This document shows, piece after piece, positions 52,029-61,083 of a stretch of 64,000 bases of DNA. The translations under genes were made by a program, and so were the position numbers. Below the pieces are notes generated by a model. The model saw nothing but the letters and a program-made list of their open reading frames with translations. It was not told the DNA's origin and did not search any database. This DNA is from Bacteroidetes bacterium HGW-Bacteroidetes-4 (lineage in GTDB: Bacteria > Bacteroidota > Bacteroidia > Bacteroidales > SZUA-534). Location: the NCBI GenBank assembly GCA_002840905.1, contig PHDD01000005.1:67012-131011 (forward strand), read 5' to 3'. Position 1 is the stretch's first letter. Every line of letters starts with the position of its first letter.

Positions 52029-53771
52029 TTAATTTACACTTATTAGATTTAATTCTACCGCTACAATTTCTATTGTTGAAGCAGTATCTCTTTCCATTTT
52101 TAAAACCAAATCGTTAATTCCTTTTTTTAAATTGAGCTGTCCTGCTTTAAAAACCTTCCGGTTGATTGAATCGGTATTCCTGGTAATTTCTCCATTCGCT
52201 GAATTTGGATACTCAGAAAAGTCCTCACTTTGCAGTGTAAAACATAAAGTATCCTTCCCCATTGAAAGTTCATAGTTAGAAACCACAGGATTGGTTGGCC
52301 AATTACACATAACCAACACTTCGTAATTGCCGTCGTTTTGAATGGTTAATTCCCAATAAATGGAATCGTCTGAAAGATTTGTTTTGGCGGCATTGTTTTT
52401 CAGCTCCTCTCCCGAAATCATTCTTAACTTCCAAAACGCTTCATCGACTGCTAATTTTACCCGGGTTGAATGGTTAATAGTGTCAGAATTGGTATTGTTT
52501 ATATGGGCTTTTGACAACCATTGATTATAGTTTTCAAATAATCTGTTGGCTTCTTCCTGATAACTATTTATAGCGTTCTTCCGTTGGTATTTATCTGAAA
52601 TTATATTGTAAAATTGTTGATTCTGATTGTTTATTACCAGCAGAAAGCTGTCAGAACGAACGGCTCCCCAATTATTACCAGCGGTATTGTTTTGAATATA
52701 TTCATACAAATATCGATTGGGAAACTCTTTTTTGTTTTCTTTTAGCCAGGGAACCAGACTTATTCCATCAAATAGTTCTTCCCTGAAAGGAATTTTCAAT
52801 AAATGGAGCAAAGTGGGCGCCAAATCAACATGTGCTGCACTAATTGTATAAACCACTTGGTTTGTAAGGTTACCTTTGGGAAACGACAGAATAAACGGAG
52901 AACGCATGCCGCCCTCGTTAACTTCGGCTTTCCGTCCTTTTAAACCGGCATTATAGCGCAAATAAGCAGGACCATTATCGCTCAAAAAAACAACAATGGT
53001 ATTTTCTACGAGGTCAAGATGCTCCAATAGATGGATAATTCGGTTAAAGTTGAAATCAATATTCTCGCACATTCCATAAATGGTAGAAGTATGGTGGTCT
53101 AAAGAAAGTGCTTTGTATTTTTGGTAATAAAAATCAGGAACCTGATATGGTTCATGAGGAGTACTATAAGCTACAAAAGTCAAAAAAGGCTGTTTTTTAT
53201 TTCGTTGAATAAAGGCCAACGTTGAATCAGTAAGTACATCAGTTATGTACCCCTTACTTTGAGCAGGAATACCATTGTATTCCAATTTCACATCAAAATG
53301 GCTGCTAGTTCTATCCTTAAAGCCAAAGAAATAATCAAATCCTTGTTCACGAGGGTTTTTGTTTTTATTTAAACCGTTTTGCCATTTCCCAAAATAGGCG
53401 GTTTGGTAACCGAAATTTTTTAACCATTCCGCTATATTTTGTTCATTTGAAGACTCCCCTTGGTTTTGTTGCGCTGTTAATAAACCATCGGAATCAATCT
53501 GATATTTTCCGGTAAGTAAACTGGCAAGGCTTTGGGATCCCAATGGCGACACATAAAACCTATCGATAACTACTCCGTTTTTTGCCAGCGAATCAAGCGT
53601 TGGAGTCTGGATCATTTGATTTCCATTAAAACCTACATCACCATATCCCATATCGTCGGTAAGCACAATAAGAATATTTGGTTTAGCTCCTTTAATGTTA
53701 TCTAATGAAAAGAAAAGCATTAGGGTGGCAAAAAAAATAAGTCCAATTATATATAGGTGTATTTTTTTCAT
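52029..53771 (-). CDS. Sulfatase-like protein lacking the formylglycine residue
   Basis: This 580-residue protein with a hydrophobic N-terminal signal has the S1 sulfatase/alkaline-phosphatase fold. Metal-ligand features are kept (Asp39-Asp40 in LTDDMGYGD, Asp265-Asn266 in LSDNGPA, His206 in STPHEPY, GLKGRK). But the maturation motif (C/S)xPSR is replaced by GSQSL: Gly78 stands where Cys or Ser must become formylglycine, and the GKWHLG block reads GKWQNG (His lost). The first change is visible in the DNA (codon GGA). Sulfate hydrolysis is therefore unlikely. The C-terminal ~140 residues form a separate beta-rich domain. It lies between the symporter gene (0 bp gap) and the GH130 gene. Confidence 0.85.
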   Translation of the reverse strand: MKKIHLYIIGLIFFATLMLFFSLDNIKGAKPNILIVLTDDMGYGDVGFNGNQMIQTPTLDSLAKNGVVIDRFYVSPLGSQSLASLLTGKYQIDSDGLLTAQQNQGESSNEQNIAEWLKNFGYQTAYFGKWQNGLNKNKNPREQGFDYFFGFKDRTSSHFDVKLEYNGIPAQSKGYITDVLTDSTLAFIQRNKKQPFLTFVAYSTPHEPYQVPDFYYQKYKALSLDHHTSTIYGMCENIDFNFNRIIHLLEHLDLVENTIVVFLSDNGPAYLRYNAGLKGRKAEVNEGGMRSPFILSFPKGNLTNQVVYTISAAHVDLAPTLLHLLKIPFREELFDGISLVPWLKENKKEFPNRYLYEYIQNNTAGNNWGAVRSDSFLLVINNQNQQFYNIISDKYQRKNAINSYQEEANRLFENYNQWLSKAHINNTNSDTINHSTRVKLAVDEAFWKLRMISGEELKNNAAKTNLSDDSIYWELTIQNDGNYEVLVMCNWPTNPVVSNYELSMGKDTLCFTLQSEDFSEYPNSANGEITRNTDSINRKVFKAGQLNLKKGINDLVLKMERDTASTIEIVAVELNLISVN

Positions 53772-55613
53772 TTAGCTTGCTTTATCGTTTTCTGCGGGTA
53801 ATTTGTCCCACCATGTTTTTTTCATAATAACTCCACAAACCAGAATAATTCCAATAGAAATAAGAAGGGGAAAGGGCTGACGCAATACAATGTAAATAGG
53901 GAAAATCACCAATGCGGTTTGTGCAATTGTACCAATTCCCACATTAAACATGTCGCGCCAAAAATTTTCGTTCCTTTTAAACCCGGGGTTTTCAGCCAGC
54001 ACTTTATCGTGAATGGGTTTCCAAAATCCCCAGGGACGAACGTTTTTATAGAACCTTTTCAATGTTTCATCATCAGTTGGAGGGGCCAAATAGGTTCCTA
54101 TAACACAACCAGCCACTGAAATTAGCAGAATCAGCGGAAAATAATAGAGATCGAGCGTTTGTGTAAAAATCAAAGGGAAAATAAGCGCCGGAATAATACC
54201 CGCAAGCATGCCTGCAAAAAATCCGGTTCCGTTGAATCGCCACCAATACCATTTTAGCATGTTCGATGCCACATAGCTTCCAAAAAGGGCCGATACTATC
54301 CACTGCAAAATGGAATTTACATCGAGTGCAAAAACTCCAAACACAATACTTATAGCCACCACAAGAATTCCGGTAACATAATTGGTGCGGTTTACCTGCT
54401 TGTTTGTAGCCGCGGGTTTAATGTATTTCAGGTAAATATCGTTAACAATATAAGCCTGCGCAGCATTTAGTGTTCCGGCAAAAGTTGACATAAAAGCAGC
54501 CAACAATCCAGCAAGTAAAAGACCCATAAATCCGACAGGAACAAACTGATTTATGGCTGAAGGTAAAATCTGTTCAAAATCAATACGTCCTCCTACCAAA
54601 AGGTTCAGCTTGTCGTAATACAGTATAGCCAATACTGCGAAACCTGCAATCATAAAATAGCGGGCTGGCATTAAAACCACCGAAACAAAACCCGACATTT
54701 TTGCTGCATCGCGTGGCGATCGGGTGGAAAGAATTTTTTGCATATCATAATTCGGTGCCGGACCTGCAGCACTAACTAAAATACCTTTAAAAAGCATCAT
54801 GCTAAAAAAGATACTGAACAAAGAATAACCATCGCTGGCAATTTTTGTATTCACCTCGTCGATAATTCCTGACCAGTCCATATTTAATTTAGCACCAAAA
54901 AACGGGCTCATCCAATCTTCAGGAACATTAAGCGCTTCAAATTCCAGGGCCTTCATGGCTATAACCCCAATTACCACCGCCGAGACGGTCATAATTAAAT
55001 ATTGTACCACATCGGCCCAAACAATGCTGGTCATTCCTCCTAAAATGGCATAGAACATGGCAAAGAGGGTGAAAACTATTCCATAAATATGAGGAATATA
55101 GGTTTCGGGAACTTCAAAAGGAATGTAGCCGGCAAACAATTCCCAGGGAATAAAGATCTGCACAAATTTTCCCAGGCCAATAAACCCATATGCCAAAAAA
55201 CCAAGACAACTTATTAATGCAAAAACTACAACTATTCCATGCGAGAGTTTCCCGTCTTTTCCGGTTCCAAACCGGGTTGTCATCCATTCGGCTCCCGTAG
55301 TTGCATTTGAACGGCGTAGCCAGATTGATAAAAACACCATTAAAAACACTTGATTAAAAACCGGCCACAACCAGGGTATCCAAATACTTTTTAAACCATA
55401 AACAAAAGCTAAGGTTACCAGCCACATGGTTCCCGAGATGTCGAACATTCCTGATGCATTCGACAAACCCAGCAAATACCAGGGAAGTTTATTCCCACCC
55501 AACATATAGGCTGTTTTGTCTTTTTGAGCACGCTTTTTTAATACCAAACCAATAATTATAGTTGAGAGTAAATAAATGGCAATAATGGTTAAATCAAATG
55601 CAGTTAATCTCAT
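53772..55613 (-). CDS. Sodium/solute symporter (SSS family), probable mannoside importer
   Basis: This 613-residue inner-membrane protein has about 13-14 predicted helices and the SSS family features: TAYMLGGNKLPWYLLGLSNASGMFD with the early helix break, GAEWMTTRFG, SIVWADVVQYLIM, and LLAGLLAAFMSTFAGTLNAAQAYIVNDIY in the Na+-site region. In the B. fragilis mannan operon a similar symporter carries mannobiose or mannosylglucose from the periplasm into the cytoplasm; the neighbours here (GH26, GH130, epimerase) support the same role. It is 9 bp downstream of the GH26 gene. Confidence 0.92.
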   Translation of the reverse strand: MRLTAFDLTIIAIYLLSTIIIGLVLKKRAQKDKTAYMLGGNKLPWYLLGLSNASGMFDISGTMWLVTLAFVYGLKSIWIPWLWPVFNQVFLMVFLSIWLRRSNATTGAEWMTTRFGTGKDGKLSHGIVVVFALISCLGFLAYGFIGLGKFVQIFIPWELFAGYIPFEVPETYIPHIYGIVFTLFAMFYAILGGMTSIVWADVVQYLIMTVSAVVIGVIAMKALEFEALNVPEDWMSPFFGAKLNMDWSGIIDEVNTKIASDGYSLFSIFFSMMLFKGILVSAAGPAPNYDMQKILSTRSPRDAAKMSGFVSVVLMPARYFMIAGFAVLAILYYDKLNLLVGGRIDFEQILPSAINQFVPVGFMGLLLAGLLAAFMSTFAGTLNAAQAYIVNDIYLKYIKPAATNKQVNRTNYVTGILVVAISIVFGVFALDVNSILQWIVSALFGSYVASNMLKWYWWRFNGTGFFAGMLAGIIPALIFPLIFTQTLDLYYFPLILLISVAGCVIGTYLAPPTDDETLKRFYKNVRPWGFWKPIHDKVLAENPGFKRNENFWRDMFNVGIGTIAQTALVIFPIYIVLRQPFPLLISIGIILVCGVIMKKTWWDKLPAENDKAS

Positions 55614-55622
55614 AAAGGTTAT

Positions 55623-56729
55623 TTAATGAATATCGTTTAAAAACAGGGTTAAAGGATGATTTTTAAAGGTTATAAAATCAGGGACACTGGTATGTCCGGG
55701 ATAAGGAGCATAAAAATGATCGGGTCGAGCGTTACGCCACAGTAACACCCACAATGGTTTGGTTTGTAATTTGCTGGTGGCAATCACGGGCAATAAAACT
55801 TCTGAAAACCACAAACTGTCGGATAAAGTTTCAAAGCCCGTTTCCGATAAAGTATAAAGTTTATTTTTTTCTGAGGCCAGTTTTGAAATTATAGATAGGC
55901 AATTGATGGTTTTATCCAAAGTTTCGCGACTTTTGATTCCCTTGTAATCATCTACGCCAAGAATGTCAACATAGTCATCGCCGGGATAGAATTCAAGGTA
56001 TTCAGCTGCTGTTTCATATACATCGGTCGAATAGCTATAAACCAATTGATGCATCTGCTTCTTTTCTCTGAAATAATCGACCGTAAAACGAAAGAGGTTT
56101 TTATATTCATCGGCAGTGCACGATTTGGTTCCCCACCAAAACCAGTGCCCATTCATTTCGTGATACGGACGAAAAATTACCGGGATTAACTTGCCTTCAC
56201 TATCGGTTAATGCATTAAAAAATTCAGCAAGTAAATCGAGTTTTTGTAAAAAAACTTCATGCTTTTCTCCGCCTGGAAGCAAATCAGGAATGTTTGTGTT
56301 CAAATCCCACGAACTTGCACCAGTATGCATATTTCGCGCATGCCAACTATAAGTATTTATTCCTCCTTTTTGATGAACTATACTTGCCCAGTAAAGCATC
56401 CGTTCAAACGACACGCCATCAATATTTATTGAATCACCTATATGCCCTAAATCCCAACCAAAAACTGCCGGAAAATCGCCACAAACATCATTTATATCGG
56501 ATCGAAAATCAGAGCCTTCCCAGCCAATTCCATAAGCTACAGCATCCTGATGCCCCAGCATGCTTCCTTTTCTACTAAGCATCTCCAGTTTTGCAAACAA
56601 AGCCAATGATTCTGGCGAAGCTGATTTATCACTGTGACGGAACTGAGAATCAAAATTTGATTCATTATTACAGGACAGGATTAAACCAGCTAAAGCCAAA
56701 ACCACAAATAAACCTAAACATCTAATCAT
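55623..56729 (-). CDS. GH26 beta-mannanase lipoprotein (possible mannobiohydrolase)
   Basis: This 368-residue lipoprotein (lipobox LILSC, Cys20) has the GH26 motifs SMLGHQDAVAYGIGW, VFGWDLGHIG, NTYSWHARN, acid/base Glu191 in RPYHEMNGHWFWWG and nucleophile Glu296 in LSETGFE. The GWDLGHI/WHARN layout resembles the Bacteroides GH26 enzymes that release mannobiose. It is the first gene of the locus (GH26-symporter-sulfatase-like) and has its own consensus -7 box with three direct repeats upstream. The other GH26 (39522-40583) is only distantly similar. Confidence 0.94.
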   Translation of the reverse strand: MIRCLGLFVVLALAGLILSCNNESNFDSQFRHSDKSASPESLALFAKLEMLSRKGSMLGHQDAVAYGIGWEGSDFRSDINDVCGDFPAVFGWDLGHIGDSINIDGVSFERMLYWASIVHQKGGINTYSWHARNMHTGASSWDLNTNIPDLLPGGEKHEVFLQKLDLLAEFFNALTDSEGKLIPVIFRPYHEMNGHWFWWGTKSCTADEYKNLFRFTVDYFREKKQMHQLVYSYSTDVYETAAEYLEFYPGDDYVDILGVDDYKGIKSRETLDKTINCLSIISKLASEKNKLYTLSETGFETLSDSLWFSEVLLPVIATSKLQTKPLWVLLWRNARPDHFYAPYPGHTSVPDFITFKNHPLTLFLNDIH

Positions 56730-56755
56730 GAAAAAAAATTACATAATTGCACAAC

Positions 56756-56790
56756 CAAAACTACAAACAAGCGCCTGTAGCCCGTTTCAA
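56756..56790 (-). promoter_or_regulatory. Promoter of the first mannan-locus unit
   Basis: Minus strand: TTG (56790-56788), 24-bp spacer, TAGTTTTG (56763-56756), a perfect -7 box, 27 bp before the GH26 ATG. The spacer is longer than the usual 19-21, consistent with a promoter that needs an activator; the direct repeats start at the -33 position. Confidence 0.55.
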
Positions 56791-56841
56791 CTATGTACCC
56801 AAATCGTTTAGCTATGTATCATCGCTTTCAATTATGTAACC
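56785..56841. promoter_or_regulatory. Three direct repeats at 20-21 bp spacing (candidate operator)
   Basis: 16-mers TTTCAACTATGTACCC (56785), GTTTAGCTATGTATCA (56806) and TTTCAATTATGTAACC (56826) share the core (C/T)TATGTA. Repeat 3 matches repeat 1 at 14/16 and repeat 2 at 11/16. Spacing of 21 and 20 bp puts them on the same helix face. They overlap and extend upstream from the -33 region of the GH26 promoter, where an AraC-type or hybrid two-component activator would bind. Confidence 0.6.
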
Positions 56842-57185
56842 GGCTCCTTTTACTTTGGTAACACAAAACAACCCATTGTGCTGATTAAATGCGGTTTAAT
56901 GCACAAGAAATAAAACACCTGTTTTAAACATGATTTATGAATACTTAAAAATTTCAGAAAAGTCTATCAATATAAAGAAGACGACAAAAAGGAATCTTAT
57001 AAAAAAACAACAAGCCCACTACGGTTAATTTCAGAATAAAATGCATTTGGAAATAAAATGTGACAACAGTTATAAAAAAACATTTGATTTTGATACATTT
57101 CTATAACTCCTCAGCATTAGCTATTCGTTATTTTACCCTATAATAAAAACATTTTACGCCCAATGGTTTTCACAGTCGTTAAAAA

Positions 57186-59849
57186 ATGAAAAACATAACA
57201 AATTTTGGTTATTCTATTGTACTGATATGCACTGTATGCGCAAACCTACATGCTCAGGATAATACATCCGGGCGGGTAACTGCTACTTTTAAAAATACCC
57301 CGTTAACCATTGTATTAAAAAAATTATCGGATCAAACACAGAAAAAAATTTATTTTAAAGAAGCCTGGTTCCAAGACATTAATTTTACAGGAAACTTTAA
57401 AGACATGCCGCTCTATATTGTTCTCGATAAAATTCTTGATAAAACTCCGCTACTGCATATTGAAATAAACCAGATTTTTTATATAGTTCCACGCGAGTTG
57501 GTTGCCCAACATTTGAAAGAACTCAACCAACTTGGCAGCAACTATTCAGGAGATGATTTTATAAATTATATAATTATTGGAAAAGCCAGCGATATTGGAA
57601 AATATAAAATTAACCGGATTACAGGAGTAGTGAAAGATGGTGCCACTGGCGAATCGTTGGTTGGAGCTACCGTTCAGGTTCTCAATTCGCCCGAATATGG
57701 GGTTTCGGGTTATACCGGAAAATATGCCCTTGAACTACCCGCAGGAACCTACCAGATTAAAACGTCGAGTGTGGGATTCGAAAGCCAGCTATCGACCATT
57801 AAAATATTAGGACCAGGAAAACTCGACTTAGAATTGTTCGAAGAAACGCATGCCCTTACCGAAGTTACTATACTCTCAGATAAACTCAACAAAAACGTTA
57901 GTCGCGACCAAATGAGTATTGTTGAGATGAGTGCTAAAGATATAAAGCAATTACCTTCGCTTATTGGCGAACGCGATATTATTAAAAGCTTTACTACTAT
58001 GCCGGGAGTAAAAACTGCCGGTGAATTTGGTTCGGGTATCAATGTGCGGGGTGGCGGCGAAGATCAAAACCTATACCTGCTCGAAAACGCTCCACTTTTT
58101 AACACCTCACATGTAATGGGCCTTTTGTCGGCCGTTAATCCCGATGCAGTAACCCAAGTTACCTTATATAAAGGACACATACCATCGAACTATGGTGAGC
58201 GGGTTTCGTCGGTTATGGACATTAATTTTAATGGAACTAATATTTCCAAAGCATCGGCAAAAGGGGGAATCGGTATATACAGCAGCCGATTAATGGCTGA
58301 ACTGCCCTTTTTTAAAAACAAAGTGACGTTGAAGCTGGGAGGTCGTGCCAGCTATTCCGACTGGCTTTTAACAAAATTACCCGATTATTACCTGCAAAAC
58401 AGTGCTGCATCATTTGCCGATCTAAATGGTGTACTCTTCATAAATTTAAAGAAAAACCCCATCACGCTTTTTGCTTACTTCAGCAACGATAAGTTTGAAT
58501 ATGCAAAAATTCAATCGTACCAATACGGAAATAAGTTGCTTTCGGCACGCTGGCAACATATTTTTGGGCCAAATATAAATACAACTGTAAATCTGGCATA
58601 CAGCAACTATGCCGTAACAAACCAAAATTATGAAACGAAACTTTTTTCGAATCAGGTACAATCGGATATAACTTATTTAAGCGGAAAAATTAAAACGGAA
58701 TACCGTGGCTTATACAACCAAAACCTGATACTGGGAATTCAGGGAATTCAATACCAAATAAATCCGGGAGAAATTACCCCCATTGGTGATGCTCAGGTTG
58801 TACCTTTTAGCACCCGAAAAGAATTGGGTCGCGAATTTTCCGTTTTTATTAATGATGTCCTTACTCTTAGCCCAAAAATCACCCTCCAGGTTGGGCTGCG
58901 TTTTACCCTTTATCAGTACCTACTTACATCAACCAACATTGAATTAAAGCGCTATCAGGGTCTTGAACCACGGGCTTCGTTTAAATATCAGCTAACAGAA
59001 AACAATTCAGTAAAGGCCAGTTTTAACCGAAACCAACAATTTATAACCCTGCTTTCATACACATCGATAAGCACTCCCGATGATGTATGGAAACTGGCTG
59101 ACCCCGATTTAAAACCTGTTATTGCAGACCAGGTTGCCCTTGGTTATTACCAAAACTTTCACAATAATACCCTTGAATTCTCGGCTGAATTATATTACAA
59201 AAAGCTGCAGCACCTTAGTGACTATAAAAATGGAGCTGTCTTAAAGCTTAACAATCAGGTTACTTCAGAATTACTCCATGTTCAGGGAAAAAACTACGGC
59301 TTGGAAATTATGCTAAAAAAATCATCGGGTAACCTGTTTGGTTCTGTAGCTTATACGTTTTCAAGAGCCTTGCGGGCAACCGATGGTGAAAGCTTTCAGG
59401 AACAAATAAACAACAATCAGTCCTATCCTTCGCAGTTCGATATTCCCCACGATTTAAACTTAAACCTTAACTATAAAATCAATCGGAGGCTGCGATTTGG
59501 CCTTAATTTTTTATACGCCACTGGAAGGCCGGTTACGCTTCCGGAATATACGTACAACCTGGGAAATAAAGATCTGGTATATTTTTCCGATCGAAATAAA
59601 TACCGATTACCCGATTACCACCGTTTGGATATTTCAATGAGCATTGATGAAAGCCTGAAAATAAAGAAAAAATGGAAAGGTATCTGGACGTTTTCGCTAC
59701 TAAATGTTTATGCCCGAAAAAATGCTTATTCCATTGTTTATAAAAAAGACACCCCTACACCTGAAAATAATTACCAAGTTTTTAGTTTGTATAAAATGTA
59801 TTTAATAGGTGTACCATTTCCAACCGTAACTTATAATTTTATTTTCTAA
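57186..59849 (+). CDS. TonB-dependent receptor with N-terminal STN domain
   Basis: This 887-residue outer-membrane protein has a signal peptide ending NLHAQ; an STN (secretin/TonB short N-terminal) domain at about 28-95 (KNTPLTIVLKKLSDQTQKKIYF, LDKILDKTPLLHIE); a carboxypeptidase-regulatory-like domain (about 145-215; ITGVVKDGATGESLVGATVQV); a plug (about 240-350; INVRGGGEDQNLYLLENAPLF); and a barrel ending in FPTVTYNFIF. An STN domain often means signalling through an anti-sigma factor, but no FecR or ECF gene is beside it. It is not SusC-like, and the following gene encodes a DUF4249 protein rather than SusD. Ligand unknown. Confidence 0.9.
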   Translation: MKNITNFGYSIVLICTVCANLHAQDNTSGRVTATFKNTPLTIVLKKLSDQTQKKIYFKEAWFQDINFTGNFKDMPLYIVLDKILDKTPLLHIEINQIFYIVPRELVAQHLKELNQLGSNYSGDDFINYIIIGKASDIGKYKINRITGVVKDGATGESLVGATVQVLNSPEYGVSGYTGKYALELPAGTYQIKTSSVGFESQLSTIKILGPGKLDLELFEETHALTEVTILSDKLNKNVSRDQMSIVEMSAKDIKQLPSLIGERDIIKSFTTMPGVKTAGEFGSGINVRGGGEDQNLYLLENAPLFNTSHVMGLLSAVNPDAVTQVTLYKGHIPSNYGERVSSVMDINFNGTNISKASAKGGIGIYSSRLMAELPFFKNKVTLKLGGRASYSDWLLTKLPDYYLQNSAASFADLNGVLFINLKKNPITLFAYFSNDKFEYAKIQSYQYGNKLLSARWQHIFGPNINTTVNLAYSNYAVTNQNYETKLFSNQVQSDITYLSGKIKTEYRGLYNQNLILGIQGIQYQINPGEITPIGDAQVVPFSTRKELGREFSVFINDVLTLSPKITLQVGLRFTLYQYLLTSTNIELKRYQGLEPRASFKYQLTENNSVKASFNRNQQFITLLSYTSISTPDDVWKLADPDLKPVIADQVALGYYQNFHNNTLEFSAELYYKKLQHLSDYKNGAVLKLNNQVTSELLHVQGKNYGLEIMLKKSSGNLFGSVAYTFSRALRATDGESFQEQINNNQSYPSQFDIPHDLNLNLNYKINRRLRFGLNFLYATGRPVTLPEYTYNLGNKDLVYFSDRNKYRLPDYHRLDISMSIDESLKIKKKWKGIWTFSLLNVYARKNAYSIVYKKDTPTPENNYQVFSLYKMYLIGVPFPTVTYNFIF

Positions 59850-59867
59850 TCCCTGGCAAACAAACCA

Positions 59868-61073
59868 ATGAAAAAACTCGTTTTGCAACATACTAATAAT
59901 CTCTTAAAGCTGCTGATTGTAACAGCTGCCCATTGTTCCTTTCTGTTTTTATACCAATGCCAGGCTCCCTATGAAAATGAATATTTAGCTGCTGATAAAC
60001 AAATTCCCGTTGTAAATGGAATATTTAGTAGCTTAAATAGCATACAAAGTTTTGAACTTTACTATGCAAGACCATACTCATCAAGGGGTACCAGAAAAAT
60101 TTCAGGAGCACAGGTGACTCTTATTGAGGACAATAATCTACAAATTTCATTAAATGAGGTCTCAGACGGTAATTACCAATTAACAGAGACTTTCATTCCA
60201 CAATCGGGCAAAATTTACCATATTGAGGTTTTACTCCCCAATGGAACATTGCTTGCATCGGAAAAAACCCTAATGCCCGATACCATCGGAATAAATAGCA
60301 TTTTTTACGATTTTAATAACCACATTACCCTTGTAAAAGATCAGCAGGGAAATTACAGTGAGGTAGTTCAGCAGGGAATCTTTGTTAATCTGAGGTTAAA
60401 CAAACCCTTGCAGCCCAAGGCCTATTACCGGACCAAAGGCGATTATTACGTTCATTCACAAAAATGGAAAAACACCTCACGAATGTTTACGGTTGAGGGT
60501 CCTGTTTACGACTACAACTATCAAATACGCTACGATACCCTTTTTGATATTATTGAGGGATTTAGTAACACCGAATTTCCAATAATTGGATCGCTCGATG
60601 CAAGCATTAATTATTCTCCAGCCGATTTAACCCTTTCAACAATTTTTCTGCCGGCCGACCAGGAATGTGTTAATTTTAGTCTTTATACCAGCAATACTTT
60701 TGTGCAATGGATTTTTCCGGTCGATTTAATTACTACTTCTAAAACTTCTTTCGATTATTATACTAATGCACTGGAACAATGGGAAGCTGCTCAACGCATT
60801 TACGACCCCATTCCTGAACAATTAACAGGAAATATGTTTTCACCGGAACAACCGGAACAAGCCGTTTTGGGTTTATTCGATGTGGTTTCGGTAAGCCGGA
60901 GGTATTATGCGGTTTATGTTCACGAGAGCTTTGGATACCGATCTTATCAGGGTCGATTTTTTCAGGATACCGTTTTCCATGGAGGAAGCTATGTAAACCA
61001 GTACCGGGTCGACACGATATTTATCGATTCAACCCTGCACAACGCAGGTAAAATAGATTCAACATATTTTTAG
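59868..61073 (+). CDS. DUF4249-family lipoprotein
   Basis: This 401-residue protein has a long hydrophobic N-terminus with a lipobox-like LYQC (Cys31). The mature part begins with the beta-sandwich typical of DUF4249 (PVVNGIFSSLNSIQSFELYYARPY, ISGAQVTLIEDN, YQLTETFIPQSGKIYHIEVLLPNGTLLASEKTLMP). Such proteins commonly follow a TonB-dependent receptor with an N-terminal STN or CarboxypepD domain and are thought to be its surface partner, analogous to SusD; function is not proven. It is 18 bp after the receptor gene. Confidence 0.82.
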   Translation: MKKLVLQHTNNLLKLLIVTAAHCSFLFLYQCQAPYENEYLAADKQIPVVNGIFSSLNSIQSFELYYARPYSSRGTRKISGAQVTLIEDNNLQISLNEVSDGNYQLTETFIPQSGKIYHIEVLLPNGTLLASEKTLMPDTIGINSIFYDFNNHITLVKDQQGNYSEVVQQGIFVNLRLNKPLQPKAYYRTKGDYYVHSQKWKNTSRMFTVEGPVYDYNYQIRYDTLFDIIEGFSNTEFPIIGSLDASINYSPADLTLSTIFLPADQECVNFSLYTSNTFVQWIFPVDLITTSKTSFDYYTNALEQWEAAQRIYDPIPEQLTGNMFSPEQPEQAVLGLFDVVSVSRRYYAVYVHESFGYRSYQGRFFQDTVFHGGSYVNQYRVDTIFIDSTLHNAGKIDSTYF

Positions 61074-61083
61074 CATCGAACCC

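Larger units (their letters stand above)
56730..57185. other. Intergenic region between the mannan locus and the TonB operon
   Basis: 456 bp without a gene, between divergently transcribed units. The left part holds the promoter and repeats described separately. The right part (56881-57185) is AT-rich; a possible -7 box TACATTTC (57094-57101) precedes the TonB-receptor gene by 85 bp. I see no RNA gene or terminator. Confidence 0.6.
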
